From Rhypophila decipiens (Eukaryota > Ascomycota > Sordariomycetes > Sordariales > Naviculisporaceae), in the NCBI GenBank assembly GCA_033297075.1, contig MU858253.1:1-62927 (forward strand): 62,927 bases of DNA, given 5' to 3'. The translations under genes were made by a program, and so were the position numbers. The notes beneath the pieces were generated by a model that was not told where the DNA came from, did not search any database, and saw only the letters and a program-made list of their open reading frames with translations. Each line of letters opens with the position of its first letter. The first letter of the stretch is position 1. Positions 1 through 9,971 of this stretch are shown piece after piece.

Positions 1-1033
1 CCCCACCAGCTAGCTTCAGTTCCCACAGCCTGTAGCTTGTAGGAGTCATCGGATGAGATCCCGGAAGAAGCGTTGCAGTCGCGTATCCCTAGGCAGGCCC
101 TTCTCGAGGAGAACGAGGAGAAGAAGAGTAGCCAGTAAGAGCGGGAGAGTGATTCCAAAATACAAGGCTACATACGAAATGTTGTTATTAGAATCGCTGA
201 ACATGGTAGAACTGAAAAGAGACTATATATTCATATATATATGTTAGCGCTCATCTATTTCGGAGGCAGGGATCCCCTTACTACTTCGGCGAAGAAGGGT
301 ATGAAGAGAAGCGTGCGGAGGTACATGGTTGGAGATATTAGATCAGGTCACGCCGTGTTTGAAGCCGGTGACAAGGAAGAGGACGTTTGGATTGGCAGGC
401 TGGTACAAGAGGTCGAGGACGGTGGGCAGAAAGTACAAGCGGCTTTTATGTCCCCATATACTGTACTGGTTAGGCAACCACACAGTGGGCGCCAAGCCAT
501 TGTCCGAAATCACCGTGTCCAAGACTTGGTATCAACATCCTCCTGCCTCTTTGGACTACATCTTACCACTGCGACCACTTGAGTGATGGGTCTTTACCGA
601 GGTGGCCAACCAATCTCACAGAGCAGGGTGACTACGCCGCAGCAAGGCATGTTCCAAGAGCGTAAACAGCACCCGCGAAGGATCTCCCTGAAGAGGGAAT
701 AGAGGCGCACATGCATGAAGAACAAAGACTTTCACTTTGTCCTCGGTGTATTTACTATTCCCTCCACACTGATCTTGAGAGCATGATTATGTAAAGTGGA
801 GGCAGATATCACCGAGAGCAACGTGGAATACATTGATTATGAGAAGGTTATTGGCAGAATTTCCTTCGAGCAAGACCACCACTAGTCATCTCTGTCGTCC
901 CGAACCTCCCGGTATCGTGAATGGCCTTCCTTTTTTCCACTTGCCAGTTTTAATACTCGGCATGCCCGCCCCCAGGTAATTCAGTGAGCCCTAATGTACA
1001 CCATTGTTAGCCTTTCCATCCTTCCCGATCATG
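1..1033. other. No supported gene
   Basis: Several short open frames overlap here on the + strand (the longest about 113 codons, 241-582), but none shows a recognisable domain, signal peptide or intron structure. An AT-rich TA run lies at about 225-242. The last part is probably the 3' flank of the DUF1996 gene that ends at 1034 on the minus strand. Confidence 0.5.
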
Positions 1034-2683
1034 CTATATCACATTCTTTGTATATCGTGTTCTACTGGGTTGGTCCGTGGGAGACTTACAAGCATCAAGA
1101 TCAGCATCAGCAGTGACCGTGACAGGAACATTGCATTTATTCTTGACGGCAGGCGCAATGGCCGTCAAGAGCGAGCAGTTCCTCAAATAACACCGGTTGT
1201 CCATCGCCTCTTGGAGTTTGTTGCCCTCCCAGCCGAATACGTAATCGCCGTGCTGGCCGTACCCGGTTCTGTGACATGGACCGTATCGTCAGTTCCGGTC
1301 AGTTTCCTTGGCATCTTTTTACCTTCTGGTTCCCCTGATATTCTCTGCAACCAGATCTCTTTGCCTCTTTTCCAGCCACGAGAAATTTGTTTGAAAATGA
1401 ACCCAATGATAAAGATAAGTCAGTGGATGTGAGGAGCAGGGACTAAGACTTACGTATCTCCTGTCGACAAAACAAACGGCTGTGTGCCGTCCGTAGGCCA
1501 TGGGTCATTGATGAAATGCGCCGTGTCCCAGTTGACCTCGTACATGACCTGCGGTATCTTGATCGGATGAGAAGCAGGACATTTGCCGCCCACAGAAGCA
1601 AACGATGTCGGACCGCCAACCGGATGGGCGACATGGTCCTGGTGGTTGGGTGTGTCGAGGTTTTTGCCGTCCCAGCATCTGAGAGGTCATCCCGTTAGCA
1701 GTCTTGCCTTGTTTTTCTCCGTCTTTGCCAAACAGGTAAAATATACACCACCCCGCAAGAAGTTGAGGGAGAAAAGAGAAACTGAGCACCGACAGCGGAA
1801 AGACAATATTCGACCTGATTCCTCCGGGACAGCTGCGCTTGGGGAAGTAGTCCGTGTCAAGGACGGGGTCCATGCACGGAGCGTACGGACTACCCCCAAA
1901 GTTGGGCTGAGTATAGCACCGGTAGCACTGCTGCATCTTGTTGCCCAGCCCTTCTGACGTTCGTCTATTTGCATCGCCCGCTAGCATGCGGAAGCCCTAT
2001 CCCCCACCTTGATGTTAGCCATTTCTCATTCCTTCTCCTTGCATGTATTCCATCTGGGGATTATGTGAGGTTGAGTGGGAAATACGTACAGGCTTGAAAG
2101 CAGTCGTCAAATTAGGCCCGGGGCTTGTGTAATATATGGTGATGCCTGCGTTGTCACCGTCGTTGAACTGGTTCGCCACCTGAGGCACGCGCTTGTAGGT
2201 CCCGTTCACCGGCGAGCGGTAGTAGAGGTTCGCAGTCCAGTAGTTGGAAAAGTCTTGGTCAAAGTGGCACGTCGTGCACGTGGCGAGCTTGGAGATGTCG
2301 GTCGTGGGCATTGAGGCGCTGAATGCGTTCTGAAAGTGTACATCTGTAAGCCAGTGTCGGCAAAAGAATCCGTTCGAGAGTAGGACTCACCCCTCCAACG
2401 ATCTGGTGCATATGAGCTGATGGATTCTGATCGGGGTTCACCAGACTGCGGGTGACGTAATTTTGGGCAGTCCAAGCTGTGCGGTATTCACGATAATGGC
2501 TTGTTCGTACGGGTCCAGTCGTTCAATAACAACCTGAGAGCATCCAAATCGCAACATGGCCGTCGGTCCATTTCTCGGGCCTCCTTGAAGCATGGGCCGA
2601 TCGAGGTCGATGCCGCCTTCCCAGCTCTGTGCGGCACTCAAGGCGAGGAGCGCCGAGAGCGCGATGTGGCCTGGTCGAGGCAT
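1034..2683 (-). CDS. Secreted DUF1996-domain protein
   Basis: Predicted secreted protein of about 376 residues with a DUF1996 domain, common in ascomycete secretomes; its biochemical role is not established. Exons (minus strand): 2683-2511, 2445-2391, 2329-2090, 1996-1794, 1678-1454, 1268-1034; all junctions keep frame. The start MPRPGHIALSALLALSAAQS is a signal peptide. DUF1996 hallmarks in order are RFGCSQVVIERLDP, a HMHQIVGGNAFSASMP stretch rebuilt across an intron, TCTTCHFDQDFSNYWTANLY, CPGGIRSN, CWDGKNLD with DHVAHP, and GYGQHGDYVFGWEG. The DNRCYLRNCSLLT and KNKCNVPVTV segments near the end are also typical. The stop at 1034 assumes no further intron; a GTAAGT lies at about 1081, so a short extra exon is possible. 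Introns are about 65, 61, 93, 115 and 185 nt. Confidence 0.85.
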
Positions 2684-3261
2684 CGTAGGGGATTACGAAT
2701 TTGGTAAACTTGCAACTTAATGGTGGAAGAAGCTCGTACGTCCCAAAAACCTTGGGTTCAGTGATTTTGCTGGACCTGATGGGTATTTGAAGACTGGCAA
2801 GCAGATCATATGCTGTTGGGCCCGGGTCGAGATGATCGACTATGCACACCACTATATTTGCACTTTGAGAGGTAACTTCTATCATGTTCACGAGCCTATG
2901 AAATGTCGCCGTTCACCGTTACCCGGCTTCCGAGGATTTTGCCGGCACTGCCTTATCCCCAGCAAGTGGGCACGAAACAATCTCTCTCCAGCGTGGAAGA
3001 TATAACCGCGTTTGGGGTGTTCAGAACGTGTTCTGCCGTTTTTCTAGACCTTCTAGACGGACGGGGTGGAAGTGACGCGTCAATTCATATCTGCATGTCC
3101 ACATAAATCTAAAAGCCTGCCGCTTGAATGTGGTGGAAAGGGCGTTACACCAGGATAAATAAATGTGTGTAAGGTGCATCTCGTACCGTTGCCGGGCATA
3201 GGCGACCTAAAATGACAAAAAGGAAAGGAGAGGGGTCCTCCCACTTAAAAGGAATAAACGA
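2684..3261. other. Intergenic: DUF1996 promoter side
   Basis: Between the DUF1996 start and the tRNA gene. I see no domain-bearing frame. The upstream promoter of the minus-strand DUF1996 gene should lie here, but I find no clear TATA box. Confidence 0.4.
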
Positions 3262-3357
3262 CTCGGATACCGGGAGTCGAACCCGGGGCTGTTGAGAGAA
3301 CAGACACTTCTAGGAAGTGTCTGAGAGTCAACGATGTTACCGCTACACCATACCCGA
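3262..3357 (-). tRNA. tRNA-Glu (anticodon CTC) with intron
   Basis: Read on the minus strand, 3357-3351 (TCGGGTA) pairs with 3269-3263 (TATCCGA), with one G-T pair, forming the 7-bp acceptor stem. The D-arm box GGTGTAGCGGTAAC and the T-arm box CGGGTTCGACTCCCG are intact. The anticodon stem GTTGA/TCAAC encloses a loop with CTC followed by A. An intron of about 24-25 nt follows the base 3' of the anticodon, the usual position for eukaryotic tRNA introns. It contains a perfect hairpin, GACACTTC-cta-GAAGTGTC. Mature length would be about 71-72 nt, normal for tRNA-Glu. CTC reads the GAG codon. Confidence 0.9.
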
Positions 3358-4009
3358 TTGAATGGCTTCCGATTTGATGATGCTGTGGGGATTTGGGCGG
3401 ACACATATGATTCGGGATCTTATGCTCAGTGGTGGAAAGAAGTTAACTTTACAATGTGGGGAAACTCATGTTATCACGGGGAAGCCACGATGATGGCCAT
3501 TAACTTGCTGGGGAAGAAACCCAAACGATAGACTAAGGCAGAGTTAAAGACACCGTTACCTCACCAGTGCATTTCTGACATAATTCCGTGATGCCCTTGC
3601 GAATGACTCTTGGTAAGCCGGGAACTTCAACACTGTCCGGGATATGGGCGAACGACATAAGTGTGGAGCATGTGGATGGACTCTTTATCAAGTTAATACT
3701 ACTGTCCAGCCTGCGGGTTTTACACCAACTGCAACGCTTTTCCTTTCGGATCTGGCGTGTCTAAGCATCATCACCCGTCCTCACCTTTTTGGTATAAGCT
3801 GGGTAAAGGATCTTTGCGTTCTGGTAAAAAAAAAAAAAGTTCTTCGTTTGGTGAAAAGGTGCAGACCGAACCCTTTCCAATGTCACTAGATCAAGCTCGG
3901 GAAGCACATTCGCCTCGTGGTACGAATACCGAGGAATATGTTCAGGGACGCTTGGTATTCGGTGGACCTAACGTCTGGGCGTGCACCTTGATAACAGCCA
4001 TCCCACCGC
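3358..4009. other. No supported gene
   Basis: Open frames (for example 3757-4038 on +) carry no recognised domain. An A run of 12 interrupts the region at about 3826-3838. It may be degraded transposon sequence, but I cannot name a family. Confidence 0.4.
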
Positions 4010-4186
4010 ATTACCGTATCTACTCAGAATGGTCCTAGAGGCATATAGGCCTAGTGGCCGCGAGGAATTACATGGGAGGAACCGAGTAGGCCCACCTTTC
4101 CCGTCCGCTTGACCTCGTTGGGTCAGTAGCTAAGCCTACTTGGCTCTAAGACCATTCTTTCCATTCTGAGGTGTAGATACGGTAAT
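4010..4186. repeat. 177-bp element with imperfect terminal inverted repeats
   Basis: The left arm (4010-4040) begins ATTACCGTATCTAC and continues TCAGAATGGTCCTAGAG. The reverse complement of the right arm (4144-4186) begins ATTACCGTATCTAC and continues ACCTCAGAATGG, then AATGGTCTTAGAG, with about 13 extra bases. The arms face each other around about 100 bp of non-coding sequence, the structure of a MITE or a short inverted repeat. No target-site duplication is obvious, and no terminal motif identifies a superfamily. Confidence 0.6.
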
Positions 4187-4559
4187 CGGTACTAGTCCTC
4201 TGCAGTACAATACACGGTGTAGATTGGATCATCGTGGGGCGAAGGATTCCAGACGAACCGTCCATTACAACGTCATTATCTAACTCGGCATCTGGTACCA
4301 TACCGCCCTGGGGAATCCAGGGTACCGATAGGTATTCGGTCGCCAGATTCGGCTACAACCGTGCCATCATCTGAAGTTCTGAACCTTGATTTTAACCTTA
4401 TTTTAAGCTCGCGCATCGGCCCGTTCCCTGCATGGTACGGGGTAGCTCGTTACCGTCCGATCGTCCGCTGTGGCTTGGCGGGCTCCCTCTACAGAATGTT
4501 ACCATTGTGCTCACCTACCGGCTCAATGAGATTTTTGAGTAGGGACTTCGTATAAATAC

Positions 4560-4755
4560 TATCTAACAAGGTCTTTAAACAGCATATTATCCGCCTAAGA
4601 TCAATAGAAGATATATAGAAGGCCTTTAAGGTACCTAATCCGCTCGACTACAAGGACCTGCTAGCCAAGGCTGCCAAGGAGATAGCGAACAAGGCAGAGG
4701 TCGAAGCTGAATCGCTGCGCCGCCCAGAGACGACCGCTTGTAGGGATCGGTAGCA
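4560..4755 (+). pseudogene. Possible degraded transposon coding relic
   Basis: In one frame, 4632-4752 reads VPNPLDYKDLLAKAAKEIAN and then a lysine/glutamate-rich helix-like segment up to a TAG. Just upstream, the same frame is littered with stops (TAA, TAG). The mix of a clean coding-like stretch and dense stops, between two inverted-repeat elements, suggests an old coding relic. No transposase motif is visible, so the identity is inference only. Confidence 0.2.
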
Positions 4756-4810
4756 AAAAATTTCCAACGGGGTTTTATTCTTATCTTGCAGAGTTCGAGT
4801 TACACCTATG

Positions 4811-4980
4811 CCTGGGTTTGTTTTCCAACAGACCAGGGTTTTCAGCTAAAGTAGCAGGGAGGTTCGTTCCTGTTCATAGAAATTGCTTGAAGATCTACTT
4901 AGATCAGTGGCTGCGTTTAGTCACATCAGACTTTCCGCCCGCAAAACTGGCCCCCTGGTCCGTTGGAAAACAAACCCCGG
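4811..4980. repeat. 170-bp inverted-repeat element
   Basis: 4811-4838 and the reverse complement of 4953-4980 agree at 26 of 28 positions (CCTGGGTTTG... versus CCGGGGTTTG..., then TTTTCCAAC with A/G, then GACCAGGG). The 114 bp between the arms hold no open frame of note. It is similar in size and layout to the element at 4010-4186 but not in sequence. Likely a non-autonomous element or a short fold-back repeat. Confidence 0.6.
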
Positions 4981-5472
4981 TATGAGTACATTCGTCAGGG
5001 GCCACTGGTCTACACCACGGGGTTTTTCTTTCAACGTTTTTTTAGAACAATATCCAGGTGTTTTCAGAAGAGGCCTCTTTCAGAATCCGGAGACCAGAAC
5101 CATCTCCTACTGTATTCCCGATCCCTACTCGGTACGGGTGGGTGAAACGCTCCACCAAGACCTCGCTTGAGCTGATCGACATGTCAAGATAGGTTCACAA
5201 TTCAGTCAGTGAATTCACCGCCCTAGATGCCCCTGTCTTGGGGACCAATCGTCCCCCACGCCCTGGAGTCATACCACTCATGGATTCCAGTCATGGAAAG
5301 ACTTTCACTAGGAACCACCAGGATATTGCTGGAAATGAAAGGGTTGACTGTGATCCTTCAGGAGTCAGCTGAATCATGATCGTCGGCTAGGTCCTTGGGG
5401 GTGTTCTCACTCTAGACTCTGCAGTCAATCCGTCTCCAGCCTCATCTCCAAGTTAGTGAGTGTGAATCCGTG

Positions 5473-5480
5473 TATAAAAG
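5473..5480 (+). promoter_or_regulatory. TATA box of the gene at 5636
   Basis: TATAAAAG, 156 nt upstream of the ATG at 5636. It is followed by a pyrimidine-rich leader (CTCATCCACTC, CATCTCTCTCAG) of the kind seen in strongly expressed fungal genes. Confidence 0.6.
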
Positions 5481-5635
5481 AGACCGTCCTTCCAGCACTT
5501 GATATCCATCTTGTTCTCCTCATCCACTCATTAACTCACCACTCACCAACTCCTCCCATCTCTCTCAGCCCTCACACATCTCATCCAAGACTTTCTATCA
5601 ATTTAGATATCCAAACCCACCACAGCACCGCCACC

Positions 5636-6533
5636 ATGATGACCCCCAAGACCACCCTCACCATCCTTCTCTCGGTTGCTACCTTGGTAAATACCTCCCC
5701 CCCTTTCAGCATGTCTGCCCTCCCTCATGGGACCTCGAGAAACATTACTTACTATCTCCAGGTCGCCGCCCACCCCTCCCCTAGTATCGACACGCGGGCT
5801 GCTGCTGCCGCAGAGGCCGCCGAGCTAGCAGGCGAGAATGAAATGTCCTTTGTCGGACAGGTCGTTCCGGGCGGGCCCCAAGTGACCCTCATCGGAACTG
5901 CCAAGTCCATCTACGAGCAGGTTCTGGAGCTCAACCCGGCCTACGACCCCACCGCGTTCCCCGAGTGGCAGGAGCACAACCCCGATGGTGTGGCTGCCGA
6001 CTTGCAATCCGCCAACGCAACCTCGGAAGCCACCGGTCCCCTAGCCAAGCGTGACGGCGTGAGTTCCGAAAACCCTCTTTCAAGAGAATATGGGGCTGTG
6101 CTGACATCTAAACTGTGCTGAAGCTTATCTGCAACGTGGGCGAGCGTATTTCCAACCCATGGATCGGATGCGGCGAAGGTTACGTCTACCTCAGAGATCT
6201 GAACGGGTACTGCGGCGCGCCCGCCGGCAGGGGCGGATGCTCCCGCGTCAGCTGCTCCAACAACTGCGGGGTGCATCTCTGCAATGATGTACGTTTCTCT
6301 CCTCCGAATCCTCCTCCTCCTCCTTCTGCTTTATTTGCTGACACTGAGACGACAAAAACAAACAGAACCCCAAATCTATTTCCGTCTGGTGCGGCAAACT
6401 TGCCGACGATATGGCCTACGTTATCAATGGTTGCGCGAAGAAGGTCGACAGTCTTGTCGCCACCAGCCACGGGCAGGTCTTCCGGAGCGCAGCACCTGGG
6501 TGGAACACCATCGTTTCCAAGCACAAGTGCTAA
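5636..6533 (+). CDS. Small secreted cysteine-rich protein with Kex2-type propeptide
   Basis: Predicted secreted protein of about 226 residues. Exons: 5636-5686, 5762-6058, 6124-6288, 6366-6533; the frame is kept throughout. The first intron (75 nt) has no stop and could be read through, but its GTAAAT donor and CCAG acceptor fit splicing, and removing it gives a clean signal peptide, MMTPKTTLTILLSVATLVAA. A pro-region of about 110 residues, rich in alanine and glutamate, ends at LAKR-DG, a canonical Kex2 site just before the second intron. The mature domain (about 110 residues) has ten cysteines, including GCGEGY, GYCGAP, GGCSRVSCSNNCG and CND, consistent with five disulfides. I do not recognise a named family. 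The design (secreted, pro-processed, cysteine-rich) fits an effector or antimicrobial-type protein; function is inference. Kozak context CCACCATGA is good. Confidence 0.8.
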
Positions 6534-7546
6534 GCGTCACTCGGTGGACTCGCCCACACACATGGCGGCTCACGGGGTCTCTCTTCTCAGTCGTGGCATT
6601 TGGTAAAGGTGCTAGCTAGGTAGCCTCGAGTGTGTACTTACTAGGTATCTAGTGTAATTAGGGAAGAGATAAAGGGATTGGTAGTTGTGTGTTTCATATC
6701 GGTTATTATGGGCTAGTATATCATCTACACATAGATAAACTCGATGTATTATTGCTATGTTTCACTAAACTGTAATGAGCGCTTCTAGTCATATGGTGGA
6801 CGGTCACTAAATCAGTCTTTGACGTCGGATACTAGTAATGCCAAGAGAATTGTTTCGCCTTAAGAACCACGGAAGGGGTACCCAGATGTCACCGGTAACT
6901 CTTGATTCGCGATCTCGGTACAAACAATTGCTCGGGGATGTCCAGATTCACATGGCCTAGTGTACTTTAGGTAATAAAGTAAGAGTGGACGTAGTTGTCC
7001 CGCCTTGGCTGGGCCACACTGTGTCGGAATATCACACTTCTTGTCAAAGTTTATTGATTGTGATTGTCTCCTCTGTTTTTGCTCTCTGGCTTCGCCAGAG
7101 AGCTTCTCTTATAACTGTACATGGTGGCAGTACTATTACCAAACATGAATAACCAATGACAAAGATGATTATCAAGATTTCCAATGATGACCAATCCCTC
7201 ACAAACAGGAACTTGTGTTCTTCCGAACGACACCGAATATTCTGACACACTGAGACCCAAGGTTGCCATATGACTTAGCCTATTGGCAACCGTCTGGAAT
7301 GTAACCTGGTTTCAGGGACATTCCTCCGCATTTCTTTAAAAAGAAATATCATCTGCGTAAGCGATCGACAAGGGAAAAACCTTAAATAAACGCTGTCACC
7401 CGAACCAGGAGAACCCAGCGGCAGGATTCAACATCATTATTTTCTTAGAGACAATATCAATATCCTGTGTCATTCCTCCTTCCTTTTCATTAGAAAGACA
7501 TTCTCCTTAAGACACATCAACTTTTGTACGCGCCAAAGCCCGAGCC
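6534..7546. other. Intergenic with one strong hairpin
   Basis: No supported gene. The one structured site is a perfect hairpin, GCTCTCTGGC-ttc-GCCAGAGAGC, at 7081-7103. The sequence before 7547 is AT-rich and probably holds the promoter and leader of the next gene. Confidence 0.45.
7081..7103. repeat. Perfect 10-bp hairpin
   Basis: 10-bp arms around a TTC loop, GC-rich in an AT-rich surround. It sits between two plus-strand genes, about 550 bp beyond the stop at 6533, so it is too far away to be that gene's simple 3' end. Its role is unknown. Confidence 0.55.
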
Positions 7547-8095
7547 ATGATCTTCATTTCCCTCTCCGTCTTCCTCCTCAGCAGAGTCCACCTCATCGCG
7601 GCATCACCAGCCCTCTCGACATCCCCAGTCCGCGCAGACTGCGCTCTAGTCGACTGCGCAAGCGGCCTCGAATGCGTAATCATCAACAACGCAGCATCCT
7701 GCGTCAAGCCAGGAACCCTCGGTCCACAATGCGGATCCAACCCCAACAGCCGCTGTCCCCTCGGCGAGACCTGCTGCAACCCGTCATGCGGAATCTGCAC
7801 GCCCCCCGGGAAGGGGTGTATCAAGCTCCTCTGCCAGGAACCTAAACCACCCCAGGGTCCGAAATGCGGACCAATACAATGTGCGGTCGGACAGATGTGC
7901 TGCAATGAGAGCTGTGGGTATTGTGCCAAACCTGGTGGGAAGGGCTGTACCAAGGAGTATTGTCTTAGTGGACCAAAGTGCGGGAACTCGAGGTGCGCTT
8001 TTGACGAGACGTGTTGCAATGATAGTTGTGGGTATTGTACCAAGCCTGGCGAGGCTTGTACGGAGGAGTTTTGCATGAGTTCGAGTGTACTTTAG
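7547..8095 (+). CDS. Secreted protein with three cysteine-rich repeats
   Basis: Intronless gene for a 182-residue protein. The start is MIFISLSVFLLSRVHLIAAS, a good signal peptide. The mature part begins with a CALVDCASGLEC module and then has three tandem repeats of about 33-38 residues, each built as CG-(x)-C-x6-7-CCN-x-SCG-x-C-x-P-x-GKGC/EAC-x4-5-C, at roughly residues 63-100, 107-139 and 143-174. Each repeat holds eight cysteines with the invariant CCN.SCG core. The pattern resembles small disulfide-rich extracellular repeats, but I do not recognise a named family. The third repeat is the shortest and the chain ends soon after it. Likely extracellular; function unknown. Confidence 0.8.
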   Translation: MIFISLSVFLLSRVHLIAASPALSTSPVRADCALVDCASGLECVIINNAASCVKPGTLGPQCGSNPNSRCPLGETCCNPSCGICTPPGKGCIKLLCQEPKPPQGPKCGPIQCAVGQMCCNESCGYCAKPGGKGCTKEYCLSGPKCGNSRCAFDETCCNDSCGYCTKPGEACTEEFCMSSSVL

Positions 8096-8427
8096 CTGTC
8101 TTGGACTAGAATGAAAGTTGTGGCAATGCTCATCCGATCAGTGATAAATGAGTCGGAAAGATGCGGACAAGTCTGATTGGCAAAGGCAGGAGCAGTTTCG
8201 GTGGCGAATTCCTCCGTGTTGGTGGTAGCGATGCCAGTGTCACGGAAAGTTCCGAATTCTGGCAATGAACGCCGCGAGAAAGTGGACATCACAGAACAGC
8301 AAATATCCGTAACACTTGAATCAAGAGAAATATCGCCATCGATGGCGCTTTATTCGTTGTCTTCGAGGCCTGCCATGCCCGCCCATAACCCCCACAAATA
8401 ACCTCATGGTAACCCAGCCTTCCCCAA
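8096..8427. other. Intergenic
   Basis: Lies between convergent genes; it should hold both 3' ends. Nothing else is recognised. Confidence 0.4.
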
Positions 8428-8832
8428 TCACAAAATACGAGTCGCCGCGAAACAAACACGCACGATCAACCCAGAACGGTTGACCCCCACAATCCCATCC
8501 TCCTCCCGAATACAAATCTCATCCACAAATACAGTCCGCGATCGAGTGGCGTGTCGCAGGCGGCGAAGTGCCGCGCCGACCGAAGGGCGCACGGGAAAGC
8601 GGGTGCCGCCCAGGACGACCGAGGCATCTTCGTCGGCGTCGGCATCGGCATCGAGGAGCTCCGGGGGAGAGCTGAACGCCTCGAAAGAGACGTGGTCGTG
8701 TTCGATATCAATTATTTGGATATCGATAAAGACGGGGCTAGCCCGGACTGGTGCTGGTCTGATTTGGATGACCCGAATTACGGTTGGGTGGCCGAGGGGA
8801 GGAAACAGCTGGGAGACGGCTGAGGATGCCAT
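8428..8832 (-). pseudogene. Truncated HET-domain gene
   Basis: 134-residue open frame on the minus strand that aligns by eye to the first half of a HET (heterokaryon incompatibility) domain. VSFEAFSS stands where HET proteins have YEALSYxWG. Then come FPVRPSVGAALRRLRH and RTVFVDEICIREED, the counterpart of RxLWVDAICINQxD. After that, HET similarity stops and the frame ends within 25 residues. The WG of the first motif and the NQ of the second are lost. A DADADADEDA run interrupts the domain. Full HET proteins are usually 500-800 residues, so this is a truncated relic or a very short derived protein. The intact HET gene at 9972 lies 1.1 kb away in the opposite orientation. Confidence 0.6.
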
Positions 8833-9971
8833 TTTCTTTTGGAAATGTTAGCTCAATCTCGCCTTGGTATTCTCATTCTCTACTAACCTGAACTTACTTG
8901 TTGATATTGGCCTTTTTAGGCTTGTGGATGATGATTTTATATATTGGATGTTTGTTATTTGTAGATGATGATTCTGAACGAGGAACTCTGATTTTGAGGT
9001 GCCTAAATATTTTTCTTTCCTAATAATTCTGCTAAACGACCTATGTGTGCTACTCGACTTCGGATGGCTGCGTTGTGAAGTGCAGTGGCTGAAGGAAAAA
9101 AAGTTGAAACAACAGTGGCGCTGGATACCAAAGCCCGGGGCGTTGAATAGCTGCACTGAACCGGTTCGAAACACGGCCACCGTAGCTATAAGGTATGGGA
9201 ATGTTAAGGGAAGTCTACGTGATTCTCGTTCCCCAGAATGGCTCTAGCGCATCAAGGAAATGCTCCACCTCCAGCACCCCTTTGGCCCCTTCTGCATCAA
9301 AGCCGGCGGCTGGCGGAGTGCTTGCGAAGAGAACAACACGGCAAACCCGTTGACGTGCCCATCCGAGGTTGTGTTGTGCATCATAGCTTGGCTTAGACTG
9401 ATCCAAAACATATGAAAAGTGTTTGGAAAAATGTTTGGAAACAAAAAGACTCCAAGTAGTTTATCCTTACAAACATATGCGCCATATATTATGATGACTG
9501 GATCGTTGCCAATTTTTCCGAAATCGGCTTTCAGCTACCCGTAACTCTCGCCAATACAGTCATTTGAAGTTAAATTCGGCGGTGACATTAGTTTTCGGGT
9601 TGTGCTTTCTCCTGGGGTTAGTGTCCAGAGCCGCTGTTGTTTGACTTTTCTTTTCCGGCTCCTTCGCAACACATTTACATGGGTATAAAAATATGGTATA
9701 AAATCTTGCTGTCGGTATTCTAAATCAGTACTAAAAAGACTTTTGTCCAATTATTAATAAGAAAGTCATCAGTACCCTAAAAGACTAGTAGATAGTAGTA
9801 GAGTATCCGTACATCTGAAATCACACCCCATTTTTACACCTACGTCTATTCAGCTATCCGATATGATATTCCTGTAGCGCGGTCTTAGTTCGTGTGGTGG
9901 GCCTATGTTCTGATTGGTTCGTTCACCCAGCTGAGCTGGCCAGGGATGTCTTCCCCCCAGCTTGAAGTTCT
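8833..9971. other. Divergent intergenic region between HET relic and HET gene
   Basis: AT-rich, 1.1 kb. It should contain both promoters. I see no domain-bearing frame and no clear TATA box. Confidence 0.4.

Noticed and set aside
241..586. Two overlapping frames of 113 and 85 codons
   Set aside because: No recognisable motif and no splice or promoter support.
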